A stretch of DNA of 64,000 nucleotides from an uncultured Prevotellaceae bacterium (GTDB lineage: Bacteria; Bacteroidota; Bacteroidia; Bacteroidales; Bacteroidaceae), in assembly GCA_902781315.1 (NCBI GenBank), contig CACZIT010000020.1, forward strand, positions 23,992 through 87,991. The letters are read 5' to 3'. The notes under the pieces were generated by a model, which saw nothing but the letters and a program-made list of their open reading frames with translations, searched no databases and had not been told where the DNA came from. This document shows positions 16,741 through 24,021 of this stretch, one piece after another. Position 1 is the first letter of the stretch; the number at the start of each line of letters is the position of its first letter. The translations under genes were made by a program, and so were the position numbers.

Positions 16741-16748
16741 CAAAATTA
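16741..16748 (-). promoter_or_regulatory. -7 box of serS
   Basis: Minus-strand TAATTTTG about 42 bases before the serS ATG matches TAnnTTTG. A CAAA (TTTG on the minus strand) at 16771-16774 lies 22 bases away, slightly further than usual. Confidence 0.5.
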
Positions 16749-16792
16749 CAAAAAATATTTATCAATTGCACAAACTATTCGAAATTTATGCT

Positions 16793-16800
16793 TAATTTTG
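16793..16800 (+). promoter_or_regulatory. -7 box of mutY
   Basis: TAATTTTG, 17 bases before the mutY ATG, matches the Bacteroidales -7 element. It is divergent from the serS promoter. Confidence 0.5.
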
Positions 16801-16816
16801 TACCAAAATTATCAAT

Positions 16817-17818
16817 ATGCGCAATTCTTTCACCTCTACACTGTTGAAATGGTTTAGCGAGAACGGTCGTCAACTGCCTTGGCGTGAGACCCGTGACCCC
16901 TATGCCATCTGGCTCAGCGAGATTATCTTGCAGCAGACGCGCATTCAGCAGGGCATGGCCTACTGGGAGCGATTCATGCAGCGCTGGCCTCGGGTGGAAG
17001 ACCTTGCCCGTGCTACCGAGGACGAAGTGTTGCGCATGTGGCAGGGGCTGGGCTACTACAGTCGGGCGCGCAACCTCCACACCGCCGCGCGCCAGATACT
17101 CGCATTGGGGCATTTTCCATGCACGCTGGACGAGATAAAGGCGCTGAAAGGCGTGGGCGACTACACGGCAGCTGCCATCGGCTCCATCGCCTTCGACCTG
17201 CCTGCGGCTGTTGTCGATGGTAACGTCTATCGCGTACTGGCACGTCATTTCGGCATTGATACACCTATCAACACCACCGAAGGCAAACACACCTTCACGG
17301 CATTGGCTCAGGAACTACTGCCACCCAAGCAGGCGTCGGCCTTCAACCAGGCCATGATGGACTTCGGGGCCATCCAGTGTACTCCCCAGTCGCCACGCTG
17401 CCTGCTGTGTCCGCTTCAGGAGACGTGTGTAGCTCTGCGCGAGGGTAGGGTGGAGGGCCTGCCGGTGAAGTTGAAGAAGTTGCAGGTGAAGACGCGCCGG
17501 CTCACCTATGTTTATATTCGTTGTCAAGGCATGACGGCTATACACCGCCGAGGTGAAGGCGACATCTGGCAAGGACTTTGGGAGCCGTTGCTGTATGAAG
17601 ATGCACCCCTGCCTCCCTTCTGTGGCAAGCTGACTTTGCTCCGGAAGGGCGTAAAGCACGTGCTCACCCACCGCATACTCTTGGCCGACTTCTATCTGCT
17701 GGAGTGTGACGAGCGTCCATCGCTTCCGTCAGACTACGTCTGGATAGGGGAACAAGATATTGAAAACTATGGCGTTCCCCGTTTGGTGGAACTCTTATTG
17801 GAAGCGGTCAACAAATGA
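16817..17818 (+). CDS. mutY: A/G-specific adenine DNA glycosylase
   Basis: Removes adenine mispaired with 8-oxoguanine in base-excision repair. Catalytic E35 lies in LSEIILQQT, the helix-hairpin-helix in LKGVGDYTAAAI (110-121) and the catalytic aspartate D134 in VVDGNVYRV. The iron-sulfur ligands C188, C195, C198 and C204 follow the C-x6-C-x2-C-x5-C pattern. The C-terminal part (about 225-333) is the NUDIX-like 8-oxoG recognition domain. The length of 333 residues is normal. Divergent from serS and convergent with rpmA. Confidence 0.95.
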   Translation: MRNSFTSTLLKWFSENGRQLPWRETRDPYAIWLSEIILQQTRIQQGMAYWERFMQRWPRVEDLARATEDEVLRMWQGLGYYSRARNLHTAARQILALGHFPCTLDEIKALKGVGDYTAAAIGSIAFDLPAAVVDGNVYRVLARHFGIDTPINTTEGKHTFTALAQELLPPKQASAFNQAMMDFGAIQCTPQSPRCLLCPLQETCVALREGRVEGLPVKLKKLQVKTRRLTYVYIRCQGMTAIHRRGEGDIWQGLWEPLLYEDAPLPPFCGKLTLLRKGVKHVLTHRILLADFYLLECDERPSLPSDYVWIGEQDIENYGVPRLVELLLEAVNK

Positions 17819-17829
17819 TAGAAAGCAGA

Positions 17830-17861
17830 AATCCCAATGCTCCGGAAGGAACATTGGGATT
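17830..17861. terminator. Terminator hairpin between mutY and rpmA
   Basis: A 10-bp perfect stem AATCCCAATG/CATTGGGATT with a 12-base loop sits between two convergent genes. The plus side continues TCTGTGTTTGTTTGG. It probably ends transcription from both sides. Confidence 0.65.
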
Positions 17862-17894
17862 CTGTGTTTGTTTGGAATAAGTTGTTTGTTTGGT

Positions 17895-18164
17895 TTATGC
17901 TTCAGCCTCGGCTTCGGGGATTACTGAAACGATGCTCTTGTTGTAACGAGTCTTGCGGAAGTCAACTGTTCCGTCGACCAGTGCATAGAGCGTGTCGTCC
18001 TTACCAATACCCACATTGTTACCAGGGTTGTGCTTCGTACCGCGCTGACGAACGATGATGTTGCCTGCGATGCACTTCTGTCCACCCCAAATCTTAACGC
18101 CAAGTCGCTGGGCTGCTGATTCGCGGCCGTTCTTAGAACTACCTACACCTTTTTTATGTGCCAT
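17895..18164 (-). CDS. rpmA: 50S ribosomal protein L27
   Basis: 89 residues starting [16 protein letters not shown], the standard L27 N-terminus that reaches the peptidyl transferase centre, followed by the conserved [15 protein letters not shown]. The C-terminal tail EAEAEA is a short acidic extension. It follows rplU by 17 bases in the usual L21-L27 operon. Confidence 0.97.
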   Translation of the reverse strand: MAHKKGVGSSKNGRESAAQRLGVKIWGGQKCIAGNIIVRQRGTKHNPGNNVGIGKDDTLYALVDGTVDFRKTRYNKSIVSVIPEAEAEA

Positions 18165-18181
18165 AATTGTTCCTCCTTGAA

Positions 18182-18499
18182 TTAAGCGATTACTTGTTTA
18201 ACTTCTACTTTCGTGTACTGCTGACGATGACCGTTCTTCACGCGATAGCCCTTGCGGCGCTTCTTTTTGAAGACGATAACCTTCTCACCCTTGACGAGTG
18301 CTTCCACGACTTCTACTACTACCTTGGCACCTTCAACAGTAGGTGCACCAACTGCGACTGCGCCCTCGTTGTCTACGAGCAGCACCTTGTCGAACTCAAC
18401 AGTTTGGCCGGCTTCTGCGTCCTTGATGCGGTTCACAAAGAGCTTCGCGCCCTGCTGAACCTTAAACTGCTGACCGTTAATTTCTACAATTGCGTACAT
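18182..18499 (-). CDS. rplU: 50S ribosomal protein L21
   Basis: 105 residues. The start [17 protein letters not shown] and the C-terminal [18 protein letters not shown] are diagnostic of L21. First gene of the rplU-rpmA operon, with its own -7 box at 18586-18593 and a GC-rich leader of about 80 bases. Confidence 0.97.
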   Translation of the reverse strand: MYAIVEINGQQFKVQQGAKLFVNRIKDAEAGQTVEFDKVLLVDNEGAVAVGAPTVEGAKVVVEVVEALVKGEKVIVFKKKRRKGYRVKNGHRQQYTKVEVKQVIA

Positions 18500-18580
18500 T
18501 AATTTATTAATAATAAACGGGTTTTTCCGCGAGGCGACGGGCGTCTACCCGTGCTTCTTCGAGCCCCTACGGACTAAATC
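18500..18580 (-). promoter_or_regulatory. Structured 5' leader of rplU
   Basis: The untranslated leader of rplU is locally GC-rich, unlike the surrounding AT-rich spacer. It can form a hairpin with ACGGG/CCCGT arms (18536-18556). Such leaders often let a ribosomal protein control its own operon. That it does so here is inference, and it does not match a leader I can name. Confidence 0.35.
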
Positions 18581-18585
18581 GGCTG

Positions 18586-18593
18586 CAAAATTA
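18586..18593 (-). promoter_or_regulatory. -7 box of rplU-rpmA
   Basis: Minus-strand TAATTTTG about 87 bases before the rplU start. No TTTG was seen at the -33 position. Confidence 0.5.
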
Positions 18594-18696
18594 CTAATAA
18601 AATGTGAGAGAAGTGCAGATGTGTGGAAGGAAAAATTTGTGTTTTAAGAGAGATTAACTTTTTTTATCAAATAAAGACACTCAACGTCTCTGATAA

Positions 18697-18786
18697 AAAA
18701 TAAAGCGACGGCCTGTCGCAGGCGATCGCTCTAAATCTTCAATAGGTATTAGTCTTTTAAGGTAAAAAGATTGTTTTCAGGATAAC
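18697..18786 (-). ncRNA. Candidate small RNA with own promoter and terminator
   Basis: On the minus strand a full promoter (TTTG at 18819-18822, 19-base gap, TACCTTTG at 18792-18799) predicts a start near 18786. About 60 bases later comes a hairpin at 18704-18730: outer stem AGCGA/TCGCT and inner stem GCCTG/CAGGC with a CGA loop. It is followed by TTATTTTTTATC, a good Rho-independent terminator. An inner TCTTTT/AAAAGA hairpin is also possible. No reading frame of note lies inside. It belongs to the gene-free stretch 18500-18962, along with the rplU leader and the GH2 promoter. Confidence 0.5.
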
Positions 18787-18791
18787 GTTTG

Positions 18792-18822
18792 CAAAGGTAA
18801 GGAATTTTTTATAACCTCCAAA
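18792..18822 (-). promoter_or_regulatory. Promoter of the candidate small RNA
   Basis: Minus-strand TTTG-N19-TACCTTTG, an exact match to the Bacteroidales -33/-7 form, with no protein gene directly after it. Confidence 0.6.
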
Positions 18823-18899
18823 CTTTTCTTGCAATTTTTTTTCATAAATTTTGCTGTGTGCCCACACAATTGTGTTTTTTTTAGAAAGACCCCAAAATA

Positions 18900-18931
18900 T
18901 TTGCTGAAATTGGTGAAAAATCGTAACTTTG
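18900..18931 (+). promoter_or_regulatory. Promoter of the GH2 gene
   Basis: TTTG (18900-18903), a 20-base gap, then TAACTTTG (18924-18931), 31 bases before the GH2 ATG. Confidence 0.7.
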
Positions 18932-18962
18932 TATCATATTTTTTGACTCACATCAATTTAAC

Positions 18963-21440
18963 ATGAACAAGAGGAAACTATTTTTGTGGGCGATTGGAAT
19001 GATTCCAATTGTTTCAAGTGCACAAATGCACAACGAACTTACAATTCGTAACTGGGACTTCTCACGCGACCAACAAACGTGGGAACAGGTGAACGTACCG
19101 CACGACTGGGCCATCAGCGGACCTTTTGACAAGAAGTGGGACCTGCAGGTTGTGGCCATCGAGCAGAATGGTGAAAAGGAAAAGTCTGAGAAGACTGGCC
19201 GTTCAGGCGCTTTGCCCTGGATTGGCGAAGGTCATTATCGCACGACTGTTGTGCTCGACGAACTGCCTGGCCATGCCGAACTGGTGTTTGACGGTGCTAT
19301 GAGCGAGCCACTGGTCAGCGTCAATGGTAAGGTGGCAGGACGTTGGGCCTACGGCTACAATGCTTTCCGCATCGACGTCACACCTTATATAATTAAAGGA
19401 GAGAATCTGATTACCGTCGATCTGAAGAATATTGAGGAAAGTTCTCGATGGTATCCAGGTGGCGGATTGTATCGGCCTGTGAAGCTGGTGCTGACATCCA
19501 AGACCCACATTGACGACTGGTCGATCTACGTGCGTACGATGACCATCGACAAGGAAAAGGCCGTCATTGAGGCTGAAGCAAAGGTGATAGCTCCTGAGGA
19601 GGGCATGGTGGGTTCGATGGTGCTGACAGACCCCAACGGCCTGCATGCCACGAGCGGCGACGTGCGCATAGAGCCTGACGGCAAGTTCTATGCGAAGTTT
19701 GCGGTTAAGAATCCGCAGTTGTGGTCGCCAGAGACACCTAATTTGTATAAGTTGAAGACCGAAGTCTACAAAGTAGGCAAGGCCGGCACGCCTGAACATC
19801 ATGTGCTCGTTGATGCCAAGACAACGACCACGGGCATCCGCACCGTACGCGTCAGCCGCGAGCGCGGATTCGAATTGAACGGGCAGACCCGCAAGCTGAA
19901 GGGTGTCTGCCTGCACCACGACCTGGGTCCGCTCGGCGCTGCCGTCAACAAGGCTGCGCTCATTCGCCAGGTGCAGATTCTGAAGGAGATGGGTTGCGAT
20001 GCCATCCGTACGAGCCACAACATGCCTTCGACCATGCAGATGGAGGTCTACGACTCGCTGGGCATGATGGTCATGGCCGAATCGTTCGACATGTGGATCT
20101 ATCCCAAGTGTAAAAACGGCTACGCCCGTTTCTTCCGTGAGTGGGCCGACAAGGACATCACAAACCTCGTGCTGAACCACCGAAACCACCCCTCGCTCGT
20201 GATGTGGTCGATAGGCAACGAGATTCCTGAGCAGTGGAGTGAGGAAGGACGTCAGATCAGCAACCGCCTGCAAGGCATCTGTCATGCCCTCGACCCCTCG
20301 CGCCCCGTCACTCAGGGCATGGACCGCGTAGACAACGCCCTCAGCTCGGGTTTTGCTCAGGTCATGGACGTTCCAGGTTTCAACTATCGCGTACATAAAT
20401 ATCTGCCTGGCATCGAGCGGCTTCAGCAGGGCTTCCTGCTTGGCAGCGAGACCGCTTCGACGGTAAGCTCTCGCGGCGTGTATAAGTTCCCCGTGGAGTA
20501 TTCCAGCCACAAGACCTACGACGATGGCCAATGCAACGGTTACGACTCAGAGTGGTGTTCGTGGAGCAACCTGCCTGAAATCGACTTCATGGCAATGGAC
20601 GACCTGCCCTTTACGATTGGCCAGTTTGTTTGGACGGGCTTCGACTATCTGGGCGAGCCCACTCCCTACGACGGCTATTGGCCTTCGCGCTCCAGCTACT
20701 TCGGCATCTGCGACCTGGCAGGCCTGCCCAAGGACCGCTATTACCTGTATCGTTCAGTGTGGAATGCTGATGAGCACACCATCCACTTGTTGCCCCATTG
20801 GACGTGGCCTGGTCGCGAAGGTCAGGTGACGCCCGTCTATTGCTACACCGACTATCCTTCGGCCGAACTGTTCGTAAATGGTAAGTCGCAGGGCAGAATC
20901 ACGAAGGCTACGAGCGAGCAGGTGAACTTCCGTAATGCCAACATCGAGAAGCACACGCCGCAGACCATCTTCGACCGCTATCGCCTGCGTTGGAACGACG
21001 TGCGCTACGAACCCGGCGAGCTGAAGGTTGTCGTCTACGACGAGCAGGGCCTCAAGGCTGGCGAGCAGACCTTGCGCACCGCCGGACGTCCCTCAGCCAT
21101 AAAGCTTGAAGTGTGGACCCAAGGTGGCGGACAGCAGTTGCGTGCCGATGGCGAAGACCTTGCCTATGTCACCGTTTCGCTTGTCGACAAGCGTGGGGTA
21201 GAGGTGCCTACTGCTACCGACCAACTGACGTTCGAAGTGAAAGGTGCCGGCCAGTTCCGCGGTGTCTGCAATGGCGATGCCACGTCGACCGAGGTCTTCA
21301 CCAATCCTACCATGCGTCTTTTTGCCGGCAAGCTTGTTGTCACCGTGCAAGCAGGCCAGAAGCCAGGCAAGCTGCAGCTCACCGTGCGCGACAAGAGCCG
21401 TAAGCTGAAGGCGCAGACCGTTACGTTCGACGTGAAGTAG
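18963..21440 (+). CDS. Secreted glycoside hydrolase family 2 (beta-galactosidase-like)
   Basis: 825 residues with a signal peptide (about 1-20, ending SSA-Q), so it acts in the periplasm or at the surface. The order is sugar-binding domain (about 30-180), immunoglobulin-like domain (185-295), TIM barrel (296-600) and extra C-terminal beta domains (600-825). The acid/base is E420 in NHPSLVMWSIGNE and the nucleophile is E496 in LLGSETAS. By family it is a retaining exo-glycosidase. Beta-galactosidase is the common activity, but beta-glucuronidase or beta-mannosidase cannot be excluded. It is not in a visible polysaccharide utilization locus: no SusC/D pair is near. Confidence 0.9.
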   Translation: MNKRKLFLWAIGMIPIVSSAQMHNELTIRNWDFSRDQQTWEQVNVPHDWAISGPFDKKWDLQVVAIEQNGEKEKSEKTGRSGALPWIGEGHYRTTVVLDELPGHAELVFDGAMSEPLVSVNGKVAGRWAYGYNAFRIDVTPYIIKGENLITVDLKNIEESSRWYPGGGLYRPVKLVLTSKTHIDDWSIYVRTMTIDKEKAVIEAEAKVIAPEEGMVGSMVLTDPNGLHATSGDVRIEPDGKFYAKFAVKNPQLWSPETPNLYKLKTEVYKVGKAGTPEHHVLVDAKTTTTGIRTVRVSRERGFELNGQTRKLKGVCLHHDLGPLGAAVNKAALIRQVQILKEMGCDAIRTSHNMPSTMQMEVYDSLGMMVMAESFDMWIYPKCKNGYARFFREWADKDITNLVLNHRNHPSLVMWSIGNEIPEQWSEEGRQISNRLQGICHALDPSRPVTQGMDRVDNALSSGFAQVMDVPGFNYRVHKYLPGIERLQQGFLLGSETASTVSSRGVYKFPVEYSSHKTYDDGQCNGYDSEWCSWSNLPEIDFMAMDDLPFTIGQFVWTGFDYLGEPTPYDGYWPSRSSYFGICDLAGLPKDRYYLYRSVWNADEHTIHLLPHWTWPGREGQVTPVYCYTDYPSAELFVNGKSQGRITKATSEQVNFRNANIEKHTPQTIFDRYRLRWNDVRYEPGELKVVVYDEQGLKAGEQTLRTAGRPSAIKLEVWTQGGGQQLRADGEDLAYVTVSLVDKRGVEVPTATDQLTFEVKGAGQFRGVCNGDATSTEVFTNPTMRLFAGKLVVTVQAGQKPGKLQLTVRDKSRKLKAQTVTFDVK

Positions 21441-21569
21441 TCGTAGTGGCTTTTTTGAAAAAATCCGACAAAATACCTTCCGCGTGAAACATCATTCTGG
21501 AGCGCGTGAAACATTTTTATCCCTCCTTCTCGCTGAGTTGGAGGGATATATTATGCATCCCTGCCAACC

Positions 21570-21701
21570 AAAGCATAGGTTTGCATGCTACAGACCTATG
21601 GTTTTGATGATACAAAGCATTGAGTTGCATCGTCCGGAACGTAGGTCTATAGGGACAAAACCTATGCTTTGGATGGCCGAAACCTATCGTTTATAAGGGG
21701 C
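21570..21701 (+). repeat. Array A: six 22-bp units, AAACCTATGGTTT-like core plus 9-nt spacer
   Basis: Units start at 21570, 21592, 21614, 21636, 21658 and 21680. Each is a 13-nt core followed by 9 variable bases. Cores: AAAGCATAGGTTT, AGACCTATGGTTT, AAAGCATTGAGTT, GGAACGTAGGTCT, AAACCTATGCTTT, AAACCTATCGTTT. The consensus AAACC-TAT-GGTTT has dyad symmetry. The 9-nt parts all differ: GCATGCTAC, TGATGATAC, GCATCGTCC, ATAGGGACA, GGATGGCCG, ATAAGGGGC. The period is exact. Confidence 0.9.
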
Positions 21702-21723
21702 AGAAGAAGGGTCTGGAAAACAA

Positions 21724-21764
21724 AAAGTCTCTAACGGGTTGACGTACAACCTGTTAGAGACTTT
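21724..21764. terminator. Strong hairpin / terminator inside element A
   Basis: AAAGTCTCTAACGGGTTG pairs with CAACCTGTTAGAGACTTT (one mismatch in 18 bp), with loop ACGTA. A-runs precede and T-runs follow, so it could stop transcription from both convergent genes. The equivalent hairpin in copy D has its own compensated bases. Confidence 0.7.
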
Positions 21765-21852
21765 GCCAAAATACGGGCTTATTTGCGAAAAAATATTTTT
21801 CAGTTCAGAATTTTTAATTCTACGAGGCCTTTTTTGACGAATAATCTTTACA

Positions 21853-22734
21853 TTATTTGTTGGCTCTCTGGAACACGAGACAGGCCCACTGGTTTTCGGC
21901 ATGCTGGTTGGACAGGTGCAGGTGGTGCCGGCTGGCTTCTTCTACGAGAAGGGGAACGTCCTCCTCATAGAAGCCGCTGAGGATGAGCGTGCTGCCCGAA
22001 GTGTTCATCACGTCGCAGAAGTGGGGCATGTCCTGCAGCAGGATGTTGCGGTTGATGTTGGCCACGATGACGTCGAAGACGCCGCTGACGTGGGAGAGCA
22101 CGCGCGAATCGCCTTGCAGCACTTCAATGTTTTCTACGTTGTTGAGTTGTGCGTTGTGGCGCGTGTTCTCCACGCTCCATTCGTCGATGTCGTAGGCCAC
22201 CACATCCTTTGCGCCGCATTTGGCAGCCACGATGCTCAGGATGCCCGTGCCACAGCCGCAGTCGAGCACCCGTTTGCCCTTCAGGTCGGACTTGAGAAGG
22301 GCAGCCACCACCATGCGGGTGGTGTTGTGGGTGCCCGTGCCGAAGGCCATCTGAGCCTCGATGCCGATGCGCAGCGGTGCAATGAGCGATGACAGTGGCG
22401 TGTTGCCCTGCTGGCGTGCGTCGTAGATGACACATTGGTCTTCGATGAAGATAGGATCGAAGCCCTCCTGCTCCCACGCCTCGTTCCAGTCTTTTTGTTC
22501 AGCCTTGCTGACTGTGTAGGCTATCTTTGCCTCGCCGATGGGGAAGTCGGCAATGGCCTGCTTCAGGATGTTCTCGTCGAAAAGGTCCACCTGCACATAG
22601 CCCGTGAGCCCTTCCTGAGTGTCCTCAAAGGATTCGAATCCGGCCTCGGCCACAGCGTCGGCAAGAAGTTCGCGCGAAGGTTGCAGAAGTGCGTCGTCGC
22701 ACTCGATTTTGAAGCTTACTGCGTAATAATTCAT
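21853..22734 (-). CDS. prmA: Ribosomal protein L11 methyltransferase
   Basis: 293-residue SAM-dependent enzyme that methylates ribosomal protein L11. An N-terminal substrate-recognition domain (about 1-110) precedes a Rossmann methyltransferase domain with motif I VLDCGCGTGILSIVAAK and the catalytic-site strand DVIVANINRNILL. I used the ATG at 22734 (MNYYAVSFKIE), where the family begins. The upstream extension to 22791 has no match to the domain. Convergent with the GH2 gene across element A. Confidence 0.92.
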   Translation of the reverse strand: MNYYAVSFKIECDDALLQPSRELLADAVAEAGFESFEDTQEGLTGYVQVDLFDENILKQAIADFPIGEAKIAYTVSKAEQKDWNEAWEQEGFDPIFIEDQCVIYDARQQGNTPLSSLIAPLRIGIEAQMAFGTGTHNTTRMVVAALLKSDLKGKRVLDCGCGTGILSIVAAKCGAKDVVAYDIDEWSVENTRHNAQLNNVENIEVLQGDSRVLSHVSGVFDVIVANINRNILLQDMPHFCDVMNTSGSTLILSGFYEEDVPLLVEEASRHHLHLSNQHAENQWACLVFQRANK

Positions 22735-22831
22735 GACGTTAACGTTAAATTCTGGTGCAAATTTAGTTAAAAATAGGGAAAAACCTACCATCGTTTAGGG
22801 TTTTTCCTTATTTTTGCATTAAAATTAGTAG

Positions 22832-22839
22832 TAATTTTG
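22832..22839 (+). promoter_or_regulatory. -7 box of the G/Y/W-rich protein gene
   Basis: TAATTTTG, 70 bases before the ATG at 22910. A TTTG lies 15 bases upstream, closer than usual. Confidence 0.45.
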
Positions 22840-22909
22840 CATCGTGAAAGAGTGAAAAGCCACTTGGACACGCCAAAAAAGAAATAATAATTAAAAAGGA
22901 GTTAGAAAA

Positions 22910-23971
22910 ATGAAGATGAAGAAAATGTTTCTCTTTTTCGTCCTCGCTGGAGCGATGCCACTCTCGATGATGGCTCAGGACGACGACCTCTACTTCACCC
23001 CTTCGAAGAAGCAGGCCGAAACATCCAGCTCCTCTGTCAATAAAGATAAGCCTGCCTACTATGTGGGCTCGACGCGCGACGTCGACGAGTACAACCGTCG
23101 GGGCAAGTATCGCAGCAGCTACCAGAAGATAGGTGTCGACTCGCTTGGCAACGACATCATTGAGTTCCAGGCCGGCACGGGCATCTATCCCGATTCAACC
23201 TATGTCGACACGATGTGGGTTTCGCCCAAGGCTCAGCGTCAGTCTGACCTCGACGAAGACTACACCTACAGCCGCAGGATGAGTCGCTGGGATGGCTACT
23301 ATGGCTGGTACGATCCCTGGTACTATGGCCACTGGGGCTGGCGTCCGTGGGGCTACTACGGTTGGTACGATCCCTGGTACTATGGCCGCTATGGCTGGTA
23401 TGATCCTTGGTATGATCCATGGTACTACGGCTACTATGGCTGGGGTTATGGCTGGGGCTATCCTTGGTACTACGGTTGGGGCTACGGCTATCCTTATTAC
23501 TATGGATGGGGTGGCTACTACGGCGGCTATCACGGCGGCTACTACTACACCGGCACCACAGGTACAGGCAACCACGGCAGTGGCTCGTTCAACGGCCCGC
23601 GCGGCACGTTCAACGGACGCTCCCACACTTATGCACATGGTACGTTCGGCGGCTCGCGCAATGGTGCCTTCGGTTCCCGCAACTCGGCTTCGGCCAGCAG
23701 AAGTGGCAACAGCGGTATTCGCGTGCAGCGCAACAACACCGGCTCTTACAGCAATTCCAACGGCAACTTCGGTGGGTCTTCCACGACCTACAGCCGTCCG
23801 TCCTATAGCGGAAGCTCGTCTTCCGGCAGCAGTTACAGTGCTCCCGCTCGCAGCTCCTCGTCTGGCAGCTACAGCGGCGGCGGTGGCGGCGGAACCTTCG
23901 GCGGATCGCGCTCGTCAGGCGGTGGCGGTGGCGGAGGCGGCAGCCGCGGTGGCTTCGGTGGCCGACGCTAA
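22910..23971 (+). CDS. Secreted low-complexity protein rich in Gly, Tyr, Trp and Ser
   Basis: 353 residues. A signal peptide (about 1-23, MMAQ-DDD) is followed by an ordered charged part (about 24-125) with YVGSTRDVDEYNRRGKY. Next is a striking Tyr/Trp/Gly region (about 126-215) made of repeated GWYDPWYYG units. A Gly/Ser/Asn-rich tail ends in long glycine runs and GGFGGRR. I do not know a function. Similar YDPWYYG-type proteins occur in Bacteroidales as uncharacterised surface proteins. The tail composition suggests a flexible or self-associating surface material. It stands 50 bases before a FadL-like porin gene on the same strand, so the two may be co-expressed. Confidence 0.75.
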   Translation: MKMKKMFLFFVLAGAMPLSMMAQDDDLYFTPSKKQAETSSSSVNKDKPAYYVGSTRDVDEYNRRGKYRSSYQKIGVDSLGNDIIEFQAGTGIYPDSTYVDTMWVSPKAQRQSDLDEDYTYSRRMSRWDGYYGWYDPWYYGHWGWRPWGYYGWYDPWYYGRYGWYDPWYDPWYYGYYGWGYGWGYPWYYGWGYGYPYYYGWGGYYGGYHGGYYYTGTTGTGNHGSGSFNGPRGTFNGRSHTYAHGTFGGSRNGAFGSRNSASASRSGNSGIRVQRNNTGSYSNSNGNFGGSSTTYSRPSYSGSSSSGSSYSAPARSSSSGSYSGGGGGGTFGGSRSSGGGGGGGGSRGGFGGRR

Positions 23972-24021
23972 ACAAGAGTTCAAACACATTTTTATAACTT
24001 TATATATTTGATAATGCAGCT

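Larger units (their letters stand above)
21457..21828 (+). repeat. Composite intergenic element, copy A
   Basis: This region fills most of the gene-free gap 21441-21852 between two convergent genes. In order it has: edge GAAAAAATCCGACAAAA; GCGTGAAACA at 21482 and 21504 (22 bp apart); six 22-bp units (21570-21701); an 18-bp hairpin (21724-21764); AAATACGGGCTTATTT; GAAAAAATATTTTT; and edge GAATTTTTAATTCTACGAGG (21809-21828). All these parts recur in the same order, inverted, at 63522-63881. No protein of note is encoded. Dispersed repeat family of unknown function. Confidence 0.85.

Noticed and set aside
19203-20531. Long minus-strand open frame over the GH2 gene
   Set aside because: It is antisense to the catalytic domain and has no family signature.
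21570-21701. CRISPR array
   Set aside because: The unit is only 22 bp with 9-nt spacers, cores vary between units, and no cas gene is anywhere in the window.
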